Shown here: positions 22,076-30,011 of the stretch, piece after piece | Numbering within the stretch: the first letter of the stretch is position 1 | Layout: every line of letters begins with the position of its first letter | Source: Brevibacillus formosus | GTDB lineage: Bacteria > Bacillota > Bacilli > Brevibacillales > Brevibacillaceae | Assembly: GCF_003013405.1 (NCBI RefSeq) | Contig: NZ_PXZL01000024.1 | Location: forward strand, 1 to 33,596 | Length of the DNA: 33,596 nucleotides | Direction of reading: 5' to 3' | The notes under the pieces: model-generated | Told to the model about the DNA's origin: nothing | The model's database searches: none | Seen by the model: the letters and a program-made list of their open reading frames with translations, nothing else | Program-made: the position numbers and the translations under genes

Positions 22076-22942
22076 TTGTTTTGGCAGCAATTAGTGAACG
22101 GTTTGACAGTTGGTAGCACTTATTCATTGATCGCATTGGGCTATACGCTCATTTTTGGTGTCTTGGGAATCATTAATATGGCACACGGCCAAATTTTTAT
22201 TTTTGGATCACTGGTTGGCTTAGTATTGATGACCAGTCTGAATATGCCTTTAGGGGTAGCGCTGATCGTAGCGGTCGTCATATCAGCCATTTTGGGTCTT
22301 GTGCTGGAGTATACAGCGCTTCGGCCACTTCGCAAAAAAAATGTTCCCCATTTGGCATCCTTGATCAGTACGATTGGATTTGCCATTTTAATGGAGGAAG
22401 CTATGCACAAGTTTTTCGGTGCTGACTCCCGTGCGTTTCCGCAATCCTTTGGGGACACCACTTTTGATCTGGGCATCATTCAAATTCGCAGTGTCGATCT
22501 CGTTATTTTGGGGATTTCTGTGTTGCTGATGTTCGTCCTGCATTTTTGGATTCAAAAAACGAAAATGGGAAAAGCCATTCGTGCGACGGCAGAAAATACA
22601 GATACCGCAAATATTTTGGGGATTAACACAAATATGGTCATTGTGGTGACCGTTATGCTTGCTTCGGCATTGGGAGGTGTCGCCGGCATATTGATCGGGA
22701 TGGCGTACTCCGCTCTCATTCCGACGATGGGGATGACGCTTGGCTTCAAAGGTTTGGCCGTCTTGATTTTAGGCGGTGTAGGCAGTATTCCTGGAGCTAT
22801 GGTGTGCGGCGTAATGCTTGGGATTATCGAGGTGTTTACCGTCGCGTACGGAGACTCTTCGTATCGGGACGCGGTTGCATTTGGCTTGATCATTCTCATT
22901 TTGCTTTTGAAGCCGGAAGGACTATTTGGACGCAAAGCGTAA
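22076..22942 (+). CDS. livH: Branched-chain amino-acid type ABC transporter permease (LivH)
   Basis: 288 aa, about eight hydrophobic segments. It starts FWQQLVNGLTVGSTYSLIAL and contains GYTLIFGVLGIINMAHGQ, ATAENTDTANILGINT (cytoplasmic coupling loop) and GGVGSIPGAMVCG, all typical of LivH. A TTG at 22076 is the most likely start: GAGGTG lies 5-6 bases before it and LivH proteins usually begin at this point. A GTG at 22067 is in frame but forms part of the ribosome binding site. With LivM it forms the membrane channel of the transporter. The stop is 14 bases before livM. Confidence 0.9.
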   Translation: MFWQQLVNGLTVGSTYSLIALGYTLIFGVLGIINMAHGQIFIFGSLVGLVLMTSLNMPLGVALIVAVVISAILGLVLEYTALRPLRKKNVPHLASLISTIGFAILMEEAMHKFFGADSRAFPQSFGDTTFDLGIIQIRSVDLVILGISVLLMFVLHFWIQKTKMGKAIRATAENTDTANILGINTNMVIVVTVMLASALGGVAGILIGMAYSALIPTMGMTLGFKGLAVLILGGVGSIPGAMVCGVMLGIIEVFTVAYGDSSYRDAVAFGLIILILLLKPEGLFGRKA

Positions 22943-22956
22943 GGGAGGTGCAGACA

Positions 22957-23919
22957 TTGGACATTCTCAATCCATATAACTTACAAGTACTGACTTTTAT
23001 CTTGTTAAACAGTATTTTGGCGATCAGTATTTACATTACGCTCTCGACGGGCCAGCTTTCCTTGGGACATGCGGGCTTTATGAGCATTGGTGCTTTTACA
23101 GCAAGTATTTTGACGAAGCAAGCGGACATGCCGCTGTTTATCGCCATCATAATCGGAGGACTGGTCGCAGGGCTGATTGCACTGTTGATCGGTGCTCCGA
23201 CATTGAAGCTCCATGGCCTGTACCTGGCAATTGCTACGCTTGGCTTTGGTGAAGTGATTCGGGTTATTTTTCTCAATATGGAGATGACAAATGGCGCTCT
23301 TGGACTGACCGGACTTCAATCGATTGGCAATTACTTGTACGATTTTGAAAAAGCAATGGGGTTAAAAGCACAAACCTTTGGCATTTCGGTCATGCAAATG
23401 AAGTCATTATCGACCTTTGTGTTTATGCTGCTCCTGTTTGCCTTCGTTCTTTTCCTGACGCTGCGTCTGAACCGTTCACGTCTGGGGCGCGCTTTTGAAG
23501 CGATCAAAGCAGATGAAACGGCGGCACGAGCGATGGGATTGCAAGTCAATTATTATAAGATGCTTGCTTTTGTCATCGGATCAATTTTGGCTGGTGTATG
23601 TGGAGGATTGTTCGCCCACATCACGACGACCATTACGCCAGATGATTTTAACTACCATAAAGTAGTCGAAATTTTGTCCTATGCCGTTATTGGCGGCAGT
23701 GAAGTGGTTTGGGGGCCGCTATTCGGTGCCTTGGTTTTGACAGCACTGCCGGAGGTGCTGCGTGGTTTGGCCGAGTACAAAATGCTCATGTACGGTTTGA
23801 TCATGGTCGGTGTAATGGCATTCCGTCCGCATGGCTTGATCGGTGCTGATACGTTCCAAAAGCTGTTCAAGCGTCGTCGGGGCAAGTCAGCGGACAAGGA
23901 AGCGAAGGGGGGAGTATAG
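22957..23919 (+). CDS. livM: Branched-chain amino-acid type ABC transporter permease (LivM)
   Basis: 320 aa, polytopic. Family motifs are LSTGQLSLGHAGFMSIGAFT, LHGLYLAIATLGFGEVIRVI, GRAFEAIKADETAARAMG (coupling loop) and GGSEVVWGPLFGALVLT. The start is TTG 22957 (LDILNPYN), preceded by GGGAGGTG at 6-7 bases. Open frame continues upstream inside livH but is not protein-like. It has a basic C-terminal tail (FKRRRGKSADKEAKGG). One base separates its stop from the ATG of livG, so they are translationally coupled. Confidence 0.9.
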   Translation: MDILNPYNLQVLTFILLNSILAISIYITLSTGQLSLGHAGFMSIGAFTASILTKQADMPLFIAIIIGGLVAGLIALLIGAPTLKLHGLYLAIATLGFGEVIRVIFLNMEMTNGALGLTGLQSIGNYLYDFEKAMGLKAQTFGISVMQMKSLSTFVFMLLLFAFVLFLTLRLNRSRLGRAFEAIKADETAARAMGLQVNYYKMLAFVIGSILAGVCGGLFAHITTTITPDDFNYHKVVEILSYAVIGGSEVVWGPLFGALVLTALPEVLRGLAEYKMLMYGLIMVGVMAFRPHGLIGADTFQKLFKRRRGKSADKEAKGGV

Positions 23920-23920
23920 G

Positions 23921-24682
23921 ATGTTGCTGGAACTTGCGAACGTAGGAAAAAGCTTTGGCGGCATCACCGCTCTTCGTGACGTTTCTTTTACTGTCGGAGA
24001 GGGCGAAATTGTCGGCTTGATTGGTCCGAATGGTGCGGGGAAAACGACCATTTTCAATATGGCAACAGGCATATTTGAACCAACGACGGGTACTTTTTCT
24101 TTTGCCGGACAAAAACTAAACGGAATGGCGCCTAACAAAATTACCGAAATGGGGATTGCAAGGACGTTCCAAAATATTCGCTTATTCGGTCACATGAGTG
24201 CGCTGGACAACGTGAAGGTAGGATGTCATTCGCGCATGAAGGCAGGCTTCTGGGCTTCCCTTTTGAAAACACCGGGACAACGTGCGGAAGAAAAGGCGGT
24301 TACCAAAAAAGCAGAGGAGCTCCTCGAATTCGTAGGCTTGTCTGATATTGCTGATGTGCGCTCGGATACATTGGCTTACGGTCAACAACGGCGTCTGGAG
24401 ATTGCACGAGCACTGGCAACTGAGCCAAAGCTTTTGCTTTTGGACGAGCCTGCTGCTGGAATGATCGAGACCGAGACGAAATCACTCATGGAGCTGGTTA
24501 AAAAAATTCGCGATGACGGGACGACTGTCCTGTTGGTCGAACACGATATGGGATTGGTCATGAACCTGTGTGAAAAGGTCGTATGTATCAACTTTGGGGT
24601 CAAAATTGCTGACGGCACCCCGGCAGAGGTACAAAACAATCCAGATGTGATTGAAGCCTACCTCGGCAAGGAGGACGAATAA
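23921..24682 (+). CDS. livG: ABC transporter ATP-binding protein (LivG)
   Basis: 253 aa. Walker A GPNGAGKTT at 35-43, signature region LAYGQQRRLEIARAL (the usual LivG variant of LSGGQ), Walker B LLLLDEPAAGM, and switch His in VEHDMG. It also has the long LivG insertion (ARTFQNIRLFGHMSALDNVKVG, then HSRMKAGFWASLL). It hydrolyses ATP as a heterodimer with LivF to power import. GGGGGGAG precedes the ATG; longer frames reach into livM and are rejected. Confidence 0.94.
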   Translation: MLLELANVGKSFGGITALRDVSFTVGEGEIVGLIGPNGAGKTTIFNMATGIFEPTTGTFSFAGQKLNGMAPNKITEMGIARTFQNIRLFGHMSALDNVKVGCHSRMKAGFWASLLKTPGQRAEEKAVTKKAEELLEFVGLSDIADVRSDTLAYGQQRRLEIARALATEPKLLLLDEPAAGMIETETKSLMELVKKIRDDGTTVLLVEHDMGLVMNLCEKVVCINFGVKIADGTPAEVQNNPDVIEAYLGKEDE

Positions 24683-24683
24683 G

Positions 24684-25397
24684 ATGCTGAATATACAAAA
24701 CTTGACGACCTCCTACGGTCAAATCAAGGCGATTCGTGGGATAACGCTGGAAGTGCCTGAGGGCAAAATCGTCTCGCTGATCGGGGCGAACGGAGCGGGC
24801 AAAACCACAACGATGCGTACGATCGCAGGTCAACTGAAGCCTGAAGCAGGGACGATTACGTTTTGTGGTCAACGCATAGAGGGTTCGAGACCCCATCAGA
24901 TCGTGAAAGCCGGACTGGCGTTGGTTCCAGAAGGGCGTGCGATCCTCGGGAAGATGACCGTTCTGGAAAACCTGGAAATGGGTGCATTCCAACGCAACGA
25001 TGCACAAGGCATCAAGGACGACATGGAAAAGATGATGATCTGGTTCCCCATTCTCAAGGAGCGTCTTGCTCAATTGGGAGGGACGATGTCTGGCGGTCAG
25101 CAGCAAATGCTAGCCATTGCTCGTGCATTGATGTCTCGCCCGAAGCTGCTGCTTTTGGACGAGCCGTCGATGGGCTTGGCTCCCATCGTGGTGGCAGACA
25201 TTTTCAAGGTGATCAAAGAAATCAATGCAGAAGGTACGACCGTCCTTATCGTGGAGCAAAATGTCAAACAGGCCCTCAAAATCGCTGATTACGGGTATGT
25301 GCTGGAGGCAGGGCAAATCGTATTGGACGGCACAGGAGAAGCGTTATTAAACGACGAGCGTGTAAAAGAGGCATACTTGGGCGGTCGCAAGCACTAG
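24684..25397 (+). CDS. livF: ABC transporter ATP-binding protein (LivF)
   Basis: 237 aa. Walker A GANGAGKTT, signature MSGGQQQMLAIARAL, Walker B LLLLDEPSMGLAP, and the LivF-type VPEGRAILGKMTVLENLEMGA and VEQNVKQALKIADYGYVLE. It is the second ATPase of the transporter. The ATG lies one base after the LivG stop, with AAGGAGG in the end of livG. It closes the livKHMGF operon, and a strong terminator follows. Confidence 0.94.
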   Translation: MLNIQNLTTSYGQIKAIRGITLEVPEGKIVSLIGANGAGKTTTMRTIAGQLKPEAGTITFCGQRIEGSRPHQIVKAGLALVPEGRAILGKMTVLENLEMGAFQRNDAQGIKDDMEKMMIWFPILKERLAQLGGTMSGGQQQMLAIARALMSRPKLLLLDEPSMGLAPIVVADIFKVIKEINAEGTTVLIVEQNVKQALKIADYGYVLEAGQIVLDGTGEALLNDERVKEAYLGGRKH

Positions 25398-25407
25398 GTC
25401 TGACTAT

Positions 25408-25445
25408 AAAAAACTGTCGCCATGGAATGAGGCGGCAGTTTTTTT
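25408..25445 (+). terminator. Terminator after livF
   Basis: AAACTGTCGCC (25411-25421) pairs with GGCGGCAGTTT (25431-25441; one G-U) around 9 nt, followed by a T run. Confidence 0.9.
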
Positions 25446-25523
25446 CGTATTCATTCCGTGGTACTATGAAGGGTAGAACGTATATTCTCTTATCATGCGA
25501 AAAAGGGAAGGAAGCCGGATACG

Positions 25524-25775
25524 ATGCCAACCAAATTGACGAGAGAGCAAATGGAATATCTTGTTCATCAAGTACAGCGTTATTTTAAAGAAGAACGGTC
25601 AGAGACACTCGGCAATTTGGAGACGGAAGAGTTGATTGCCTTTTTTTCAAAAGAGCTTGGTCCCTTCTATTACAATCAAGGGGTGCAAGACAGCCGCAAG
25701 CTTCTGACGGAACGAATGAGTTCCTTAGAAGATGAACTGTATGTATTGGAAAAACCAATTCACAAGAACAAATAG
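25524..25775 (+). CDS. DUF2164 family protein
   Basis: 83 aa, recognised as DUF2164, a small family of unknown function. The hallmark is IQRYFxEER near the start (here VQRYFKEERSETLGNLETEE), then FFSKELGPFYYNQGVQDSRK and a C-terminal helix (ERMSSLEDELYVLEKP). It has no signal or membrane segment and is mostly helical. It lies 38 bases before uvrC with no terminator and may share its transcript. B. subtilis has no such gene at this position. Confidence 0.8.
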   Translation: MPTKLTREQMEYLVHQVQRYFKEERSETLGNLETEELIAFFSKELGPFYYNQGVQDSRKLLTERMSSLEDELYVLEKPIHKNK

Positions 25776-25813
25776 ATGAAAGACAGATATAGAACAAAGA
25801 GGAGGGAGCAGCC

Positions 25814-27595
25814 ATGAACAGCTCCTTAAAAGATAAACTGGCCGTCCTGCCAGATAAGCCAGGCTGCTACCTGATGAAAAATGCGAGCGGGGAAATCATT
25901 TACGTAGGAAAAGCCAAGGTGCTAAAAAACCGCGTCCGCTCATATTTTACAGGCAGTCATAACGGGAAGACGCAGCTGTTGGTCAGTGAGATCGTGGATT
26001 TTGAGTACATTGTCGTATCCTCAGCGATTGAGGCACTGATCCTCGAGTGCAACCTGATCAAGGAGCACGACCCGCGATACAATGTCATGCTCCGCGACGA
26101 CAAGACGTATCCGTACATCAAAATTACGAATGAGGCGCAGCCACGACTGGAGATTACCCGTAAGGTATTGAAAGATAAAGCCAAGTATTTCGGGCCATAC
26201 CCGAATGCCGGAGACGCCTCCGAGGTGAAGAAGCTGCTGGATCGCCTCTATCCGTTGCGCAAATGCCGCAATATGCCCAAGCAGGTTTGTCTTTACTACC
26301 ATTTGGGACAATGTCTTGCGCCATGTGTGTACGAGGTATCGGCAGAGGAAAATCAGCGTTTGGTGGATCAAATCAGCCGGTTCCTCGATGGTGGCCATGA
26401 GGAAATGAAGCAGACCCTCACGGAAAAAATGCTCCAAGCCGCAGAAAACATGGAATTCGAACGAGCCAAGGAATATCGCGATCAGATCAAGAGCATCGAA
26501 GCGGTGATGGAGAAACAGAAGATCACGTTCACCGATACGGTAGACCGCGACATTATTGGGTTTGCTGTGGAAAAAGGCTGGATGTGCATTCAGGTGTTCT
26601 ATATGCGAAAAGGGAAGATGATCGAACGTCAAACGACTTCCTTTCCATACTATGGCAGCGAAACCGAAGACTTCATGTCTTATGTGAGCCAGTTCTACTA
26701 CGACAAGCAAAATGCACTGCCAAAAGAAATTTTGCTCCCGCAAGAGAGTGAACCGGAGCTTTTGAGTGAATGGCTGGGCATCAAGGTCCATGCGCCGAAA
26801 AGAGGCAAAAAGCATGAGCTCGTAAAGATGGCTTCCGAGAACGCCCGCATTGCTTTGCAGGAGAAGTTCGCGCTGATGTCCAAGGACGATGCTCGTACGG
26901 TCCAAGCGGTGCACAATCTTGGTCACATTTTAGGGATTCCGGTTCCGCATCGAATTGAAGCGTTTGACAACTCCAACATTCAGGGAACAGAGCCTGTGTC
27001 TGCGATGATTGTCTTTACAGACGGGCGCCCTGATAAAAAGGAATACCGCAAATTCAAGATCAAGACCGTAGAGGGACCAGATGATTACGGCTCCATGCGC
27101 GAAGTTGTTCGCCGTCGTTACTCTCGCCTGCTAAAAGAAAACCAGTCCATGCCCGACCTGATTGTAATCGATGGTGGAAAAGGCCAAATCAGTGCGGCTA
27201 TGGACGTTCTGGAAAACGAGCTGGGTCTCTATATTCCCGTCTGTGGACTCGCGAAGGACGAGAAGCACCGCACAGCTCAGCTCATGTATGGAGATCCGCC
27301 AGAGCCTGTGAATCTTAGACGTGACAGCTACGAATTTTATTTGTTGCAGCGCATCCAAGACGAGGTCCACCGTTTTGTTATTACGTTCCACAGACAATCC
27401 CGGACCAAAACGATGCTCTCGTCGCAGTTGGATGAGATCCCAGGTATCGGTGAAAAGCGGCGCAAGCTGTTGTTCTCTCATTTTGGCTCGTTGAAAAAAA
27501 TGCGTGAGGCGACCGTCGAGGACTTCCGCCAATTAGGGATCGGCGACAAGCTGGCAAAAGAAATAATCGGGCATCTGCGCAAGCTGGACACATAG
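25814..27595 (+). CDS. uvrC: UvrC, excinuclease ABC subunit C
   Basis: 593 aa, normal length. The N-terminal GIY-YIG nuclease (3' incision) shows GCYLM at 17, [18 protein letters not shown] with Tyr30 and Arg40, and the metal-ligand Glu78 in [15 protein letters not shown] Cys-rich region, the UvrB-binding UVR helix pair ([20 protein letters not shown]), and the RNase H-like 5' nuclease ([53 protein letters not shown] segment) follow. A helix-hairpin-helix ends the protein ([20 protein letters not shown]). It incises DNA on both sides of bulky lesions with UvrAB. GAGGAGGGAG precedes the ATG. Confidence 0.97.
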   Translation: MNSSLKDKLAVLPDKPGCYLMKNASGEIIYVGKAKVLKNRVRSYFTGSHNGKTQLLVSEIVDFEYIVVSSAIEALILECNLIKEHDPRYNVMLRDDKTYPYIKITNEAQPRLEITRKVLKDKAKYFGPYPNAGDASEVKKLLDRLYPLRKCRNMPKQVCLYYHLGQCLAPCVYEVSAEENQRLVDQISRFLDGGHEEMKQTLTEKMLQAAENMEFERAKEYRDQIKSIEAVMEKQKITFTDTVDRDIIGFAVEKGWMCIQVFYMRKGKMIERQTTSFPYYGSETEDFMSYVSQFYYDKQNALPKEILLPQESEPELLSEWLGIKVHAPKRGKKHELVKMASENARIALQEKFALMSKDDARTVQAVHNLGHILGIPVPHRIEAFDNSNIQGTEPVSAMIVFTDGRPDKKEYRKFKIKTVEGPDDYGSMREVVRRRYSRLLKENQSMPDLIVIDGGKGQISAAMDVLENELGLYIPVCGLAKDEKHRTAQLMYGDPPEPVNLRRDSYEFYLLQRIQDEVHRFVITFHRQSRTKTMLSSQLDEIPGIGEKRRKLLFSHFGSLKKMREATVEDFRQLGIGDKLAKEIIGHLRKLDT

Positions 27596-27630
27596 AAAAT
27601 GTAACTTTTGAAACAACCTCTAAAAAGGAA

Positions 27631-27659
27631 TTGATCCATTTTTAGACTCATGATATAAT
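27631..27659 (+). promoter_or_regulatory. Promoter of the lysine riboswitch-lysC transcript
   Basis: TTGATC (27631-27636), a 17-base spacer, then a perfect TATAAT (27654-27659). The start would be near 27666, about 16 bases before the first hairpin of the leader. Confidence 0.7.
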
Positions 27660-27681
27660 CCGATTCAAACAGAATAGTTAG

Positions 27682-27705
27682 CCTCACTTCCATTATGGAG
27701 TGAGG
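27682..27705 (+). promoter_or_regulatory. Leader hairpin competing with riboswitch P1
   Basis: CCTCACTTCC (27682-27691) pairs with GGAGTGAGG (27697-27705), with one bulge and a 5-nt loop. Its right arm is the 5' strand of the riboswitch P1 stem (27700-27708), so the two helices exclude each other. Confidence 0.5.
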
Positions 27706-27883
27706 TAGAGGCGCGAAAACCAAGAGTACCACCCTGAGATCGGGTATCTGTGAAGGGGACGGGAAAGGGGAATTCGCCGAAGTGTGGAGGGAAACCCGCT
27801 TTTCTCCATGCTGGGTCTGCGTTGAACAAATGCAGGACTGTCATCTGCACAATGACCAATTGTCAGATGGAGAGCTATCTCAC
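27700..27883 (+). ncRNA. Lysine riboswitch (L box) aptamer
   Basis: Conserved L-box segments appear in order: GTAGAGGCGCG at 27705, AAGAGTA near 27722, GAAAGGGGAATTCGCCGAAG near 27762, GCTGGGTCTGCGTTGAAC near 27810, TGCAGGACTGTCATCTGCA near 27831, and GGAGAGCTATC near 27869. The closing stem P1 is GTGAGGTAG (27700-27708) with CTATCTCAC (27875-27883; one G-U). Lysine binding should favour the terminator at 27973-28011 and lower lysC expression. The downstream gene, aspartokinase, is the classical target. Confidence 0.95.
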
Positions 27884-28116
27884 GGTGTGTCAATGTGAGT
27901 TTTGATGGTGTTTACTGTCAATCTTCGTTGTCCGCGTGTATTGGGAGGGAGGAACCGGTATGTCGAAACAGTAGGCAGCGGCAGGTCTTATTCCTTGTCG
28001 GTGCCTTTTTTGTAAAATAAAAATGCAAGACTTTTCCTTATAGAGAGAATAGTGAAAAACCATACAATAAGAGATAAATACCAACATTGGATATGAGAAA
28101 AAGGGAGAGAAGCCGC
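27884..28116 (+). other. Expression platform and remaining lysC leader
   Basis: The rest of the 521-base uvrC-lysC gap. It holds the linker after the aptamer, the terminator hairpin, and an A/T-rich stretch before the lysC ribosome binding site (GGGAGAG near 28103). No other gene is supported. The exact antiterminator pairing could not be resolved by eye. Confidence 0.5.
27973..28011 (+). terminator. Riboswitch-controlled terminator
   Basis: AGGCAGCGGCAGG (27973-27985) pairs with CTTGTCGGTGCCT (27994-28006), a 13-bp stem with one mismatch and two G-U pairs and an 8-nt loop, followed by TTTTT. It lies about 90 bases after the aptamer. Confidence 0.85.
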
Positions 28117-29358
28117 ATGGGGTTGATCGTGCAAAAATACGGAGGCACCTCTGTAGGTACCATTGAGCGAATTTTACGAGTTGCTGATCGAATTATCAGC
28201 TACAAAGAAGAAGGGCATGATGTGGTAGTCGTTGTTTCTGCAATGGGCAAATCTACTGACGTGTTGGTAGACATGGCCAAGCAGATTAGCGCATACCCAT
28301 CTGAGCGTGAAATGGATATGCTGCTGACCACGGGGGAGCAGGTATCGATCGCGCTTTTGTCGATGGCCTTGCATACCAAAGGCTACGATGCCATTTCTCT
28401 TACGGGCTGGCAGGCTGGAATCACTACGGAGGCGATTCACGGAAGAGCACGGATCAAGCAGATTGATCCAGAGCGGATTCAATCTGAGCTCGGCCGTGGT
28501 CGTGTGGTCATCGTGGCAGGATTCCAAGGGATCAGTGACGAAGGTGAAATTACAACGCTCGGCCGCGGTGGATCGGATACATCTGCGGTTACACTCGCAG
28601 CGAGCTTGAACGCTGAGAAATGCGAAATCTTTACGGACGTGTCCGGAGTGTACACAGCTGATCCGCGAGTGGTTCCAGCTGCAAGCAAGCTGGATACAAT
28701 CTCGTATGATGAGATGCTGGAGCTGGCGAACCTCGGTGCAGGGGTTCTTCATCCTAGGTCAGTAGAGGCTGCGAAAAAATATAAAGTAAGGCTGGTCGTC
28801 CGCTCCAGCTTTACTGCCGAAGATGGTACGTACGTTGAGGAGGTTGCCAACATGGAAACAGGAAGAGTAGTAAGTGGAGTTGCACACGATGAAGATGTAG
28901 CCAAAATCACGGTTGTCGGCATGCCTGCCAGGGTCGGGACGCTCTCCCGTCTGTTCAATACGCTGGCGGACAATCAGGTGAACGTCGATATTATTATTCA
29001 AAGCTCTTATGATGCTACTGTTACGAATATTTCTTTTACCGTTGCAGCGGATGACCTGAAAAAAGCACTGGATACGCTGGACAGAAACAAAAACGAGCTG
29101 GGCTTTGAAAAAGTCGATTTCGAGGAAGATTTGACCAAAGTATCCATTGTCGGCTCTGGAATGATCAACAATCCAGGGGTAGCTGCCGAAATGTTCCGCG
29201 TTCTGGCAGAAAAAGAAATTTCTATTAAAATGGTATCTACGTCTGATATCAAGGTCTCCTGCGTCATTCCAGCAGCCTTGACGGAGCTGGCTGTTCGCAG
29301 TCTTCATTCGGCATATGGTCTGGATGTTGAGGAAACCGCGGTTGTGCACGGAGTATAA
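28117..29358 (+). CDS. lysC: Aspartokinase, lysine-sensitive type (alpha subunit)
   Basis: 413 aa. The kinase domain starts GLIVQKYGGTSVG and has VVSAMGK, TTGEQVSIALL, FQGISDEGEITTLGRGGSDT and EIFTDVSGVYTADPR. Two ACT domains follow (from about residue 260: KITVVGMPARVGTLSRLFN, and VSIVGSGMINNPGVAAEMF). It phosphorylates aspartate, the first step towards lysine, diaminopimelate, threonine and methionine. ATG 28117 has GGGAGAG upstream. The lysine riboswitch indicates it is the LysC (aspartokinase II) type. Codon 246 is a Met with a strong internal ribosome binding site, giving the beta subunit from the same frame. Confidence 0.96.
   Translation: MGLIVQKYGGTSVGTIERILRVADRIISYKEEGHDVVVVVSAMGKSTDVLVDMAKQISAYPSEREMDMLLTTGEQVSIALLSMALHTKGYDAISLTGWQAGITTEAIHGRARIKQIDPERIQSELGRGRVVIVAGFQGISDEGEITTLGRGGSDTSAVTLAASLNAEKCEIFTDVSGVYTADPRVVPAASKLDTISYDEMLELANLGAGVLHPRSVEAAKKYKVRLVVRSSFTAEDGTYVEEVANMETGRVVSGVAHDEDVAKITVVGMPARVGTLSRLFNTLADNQVNVDIIIQSSYDATVTNISFTVAADDLKKALDTLDRNKNELGFEKVDFEEDLTKVSIVGSGMINNPGVAAEMFRVLAEKEISIKMVSTSDIKVSCVIPAALTELAVRSLHSAYGLDVEETAVVHGV
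28836..29358 (+). promoter_or_regulatory. lysC: Internal ribosome binding site and beta-subunit start within lysC
   Basis: GAGGAGG (28836-28842) lies 9 bases before an in-frame ATG at 28852 (codon 246, METGRVV). Translation from there gives a 168-aa polypeptide made of the two ACT domains, the size and position of the beta subunit of B. subtilis aspartokinase II, which is also produced from an internal start at Met246. Confidence 0.8.
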
Positions 29359-29365
29359 AAGATGG

Positions 29366-29406
29366 ATGCTCCCTCTCCCTTTATAATAGGTAGAGGGGGC
29401 ATTTTG
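29366..29406. terminator. Terminator between lysC and yslB
   Basis: ATGCTCCCTCT (29366-29376) pairs with AGAGGGGGCAT (29392-29402; one G-U) with inner pairs CC/GG, followed by TTTT. It ends lysC at the plus side and lies directly after the yslB stop on the minus side. Confidence 0.85.
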
Positions 29407-29407
29407 T

Positions 29408-29860
29408 TCATGAAGCTACTTGTACAGAGATGCGTATGTCGGAAGAGCTTTCCATTTCGATTTTGCTGAACGCTTCTCTTTCTTTCCACTGCTCAATCAT
29501 ACCAGCGATGATCCCGGCTTCAAAGGAAAGACTGCATCCTAGTCTTTCTATAGACTGATAGCTAAAAATGGAATGAGTAAGTGAATAGACGATCGTTTGA
29601 TTGGTCTCCTCCACGACGTCGAGCTGGCCTAACCCGAGCCGAATAAAAGGCATAATCGGGCCTGTTGCAGAGTGAATGGGGATTTGGCGGCCCATATTTT
29701 TTCCTATCCAATAGAGAATATGGTTTTCACTGTCGCCTAGCAGGGTACTAGTCAGCGTTTCGCGTAGAAGATGATAGCCAAGGTAGGGCATATTTATTCT
29801 TTCCGCATAGGGAATGGTCTCTGGCGGCAACAGTGCTGCAAGCTGATCCTTCTCTTTCAT
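29408..29860 (-). CDS. yslB: YslB, DUF2507 family protein
   Basis: 150 aa, recognised as YslB by motifs and location next to lysC and sdhCAB. Typical stretches are YLGYHLLRETLTSTLLGDSE, ILYWIGKNMGR and CSLSFEAGIIAGMIEQWKE. I recall the B. subtilis protein as having a V4R/heme-NO-binding-like fold; its function is unknown. No membrane segment is seen. AGGAGGGA lies 7 bases before the ATG, but the same leader carries the exact complement 17 bases further upstream, which could mask it. The gene points away from sdhCAB, whereas in B. subtilis, from memory, it points with it. Confidence 0.85.
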   Translation of the reverse strand: MKEKDQLAALLPPETIPYAERINMPYLGYHLLRETLTSTLLGDSENHILYWIGKNMGRQIPIHSATGPIMPFIRLGLGQLDVVEETNQTIVYSLTHSIFSYQSIERLGCSLSFEAGIIAGMIEQWKEREAFSKIEMESSSDIRISVQVAS

Positions 29861-29867
29861 ATGTGCT

Positions 29868-29900
29868 TCCCTCCTGTCTGTACTAGATTATGAGGAGGGA
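29868..29900 (-). promoter_or_regulatory. yslB ribosome binding site and its complement in the leader
   Basis: On the minus-strand RNA, UCCCUCCU (29900-29893) is the perfect complement of the ribosome binding site AGGAGGGA (29875-29868), with a 17-nt loop. If both are on the transcript, an 8-bp hairpin would hide the site and limit yslB translation. Confidence 0.5.
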
Positions 29901-29917
29901 CTCGCATTCATGACATC

Positions 29918-29946
29918 GTAATAGAAAAAATAGCTGGACTAAACAA
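29918..29946 (-). promoter_or_regulatory. Putative yslB promoter
   Basis: On the minus strand, TTGTTT (29946-29941), a 17-base spacer, then TATTAC (29923-29918). A weaker alternative -10 (CATAAT, 29892-29887) would start within the leader hairpin. Confidence 0.35.
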
Positions 29947-29955
29947 AGTTATTCT

Positions 29956-29978
29956 ATCAATGTATTTAGTACATTGAT
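29956..29978. promoter_or_regulatory. 23-bp palindrome between the yslB and sdhCAB promoters
   Basis: ATCAATGTA and TACATTGAT are perfect 9-bp arms around TTTAG. It ends 4 bases before the sdh -35 box and starts 9 bases from the putative yslB -35 box, so one regulator could act on both. The inner T-N11-A spacing is of the LysR type, but no regulator can be named. Confidence 0.6.
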
Positions 29979-29982
29979 TGTC

Positions 29983-30011
29983 TTGACGCTCTGTGTCGAC
30001 AAGAGTACAAT
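29983..30011 (+). promoter_or_regulatory. Sigma-A promoter of sdhCAB
   Basis: TTGACG (29983-29988), a 17-base spacer, then TACAAT (30006-30011). The transcript would start near 30018 and carry a leader of about 270 bases. Confidence 0.75.

Noticed and set aside
22804..22956. Upstream extension of livM into livH
   Set aside because: Out-of-frame livH coding sequence; TTG 22957 has GGGAGGTG at the right distance.
26021..26926. 301-codon minus-strand open frame over uvrC
   Set aside because: Antisense shadow; uvrC on the plus strand has intact domains throughout.
29956..29978. The sdh palindrome as a TnrA/GlnR or Fnr box
   Set aside because: Arm sequences and spacing do not fit TGTNA-N7-TNACA or TTGAT-N4-ATCAA.
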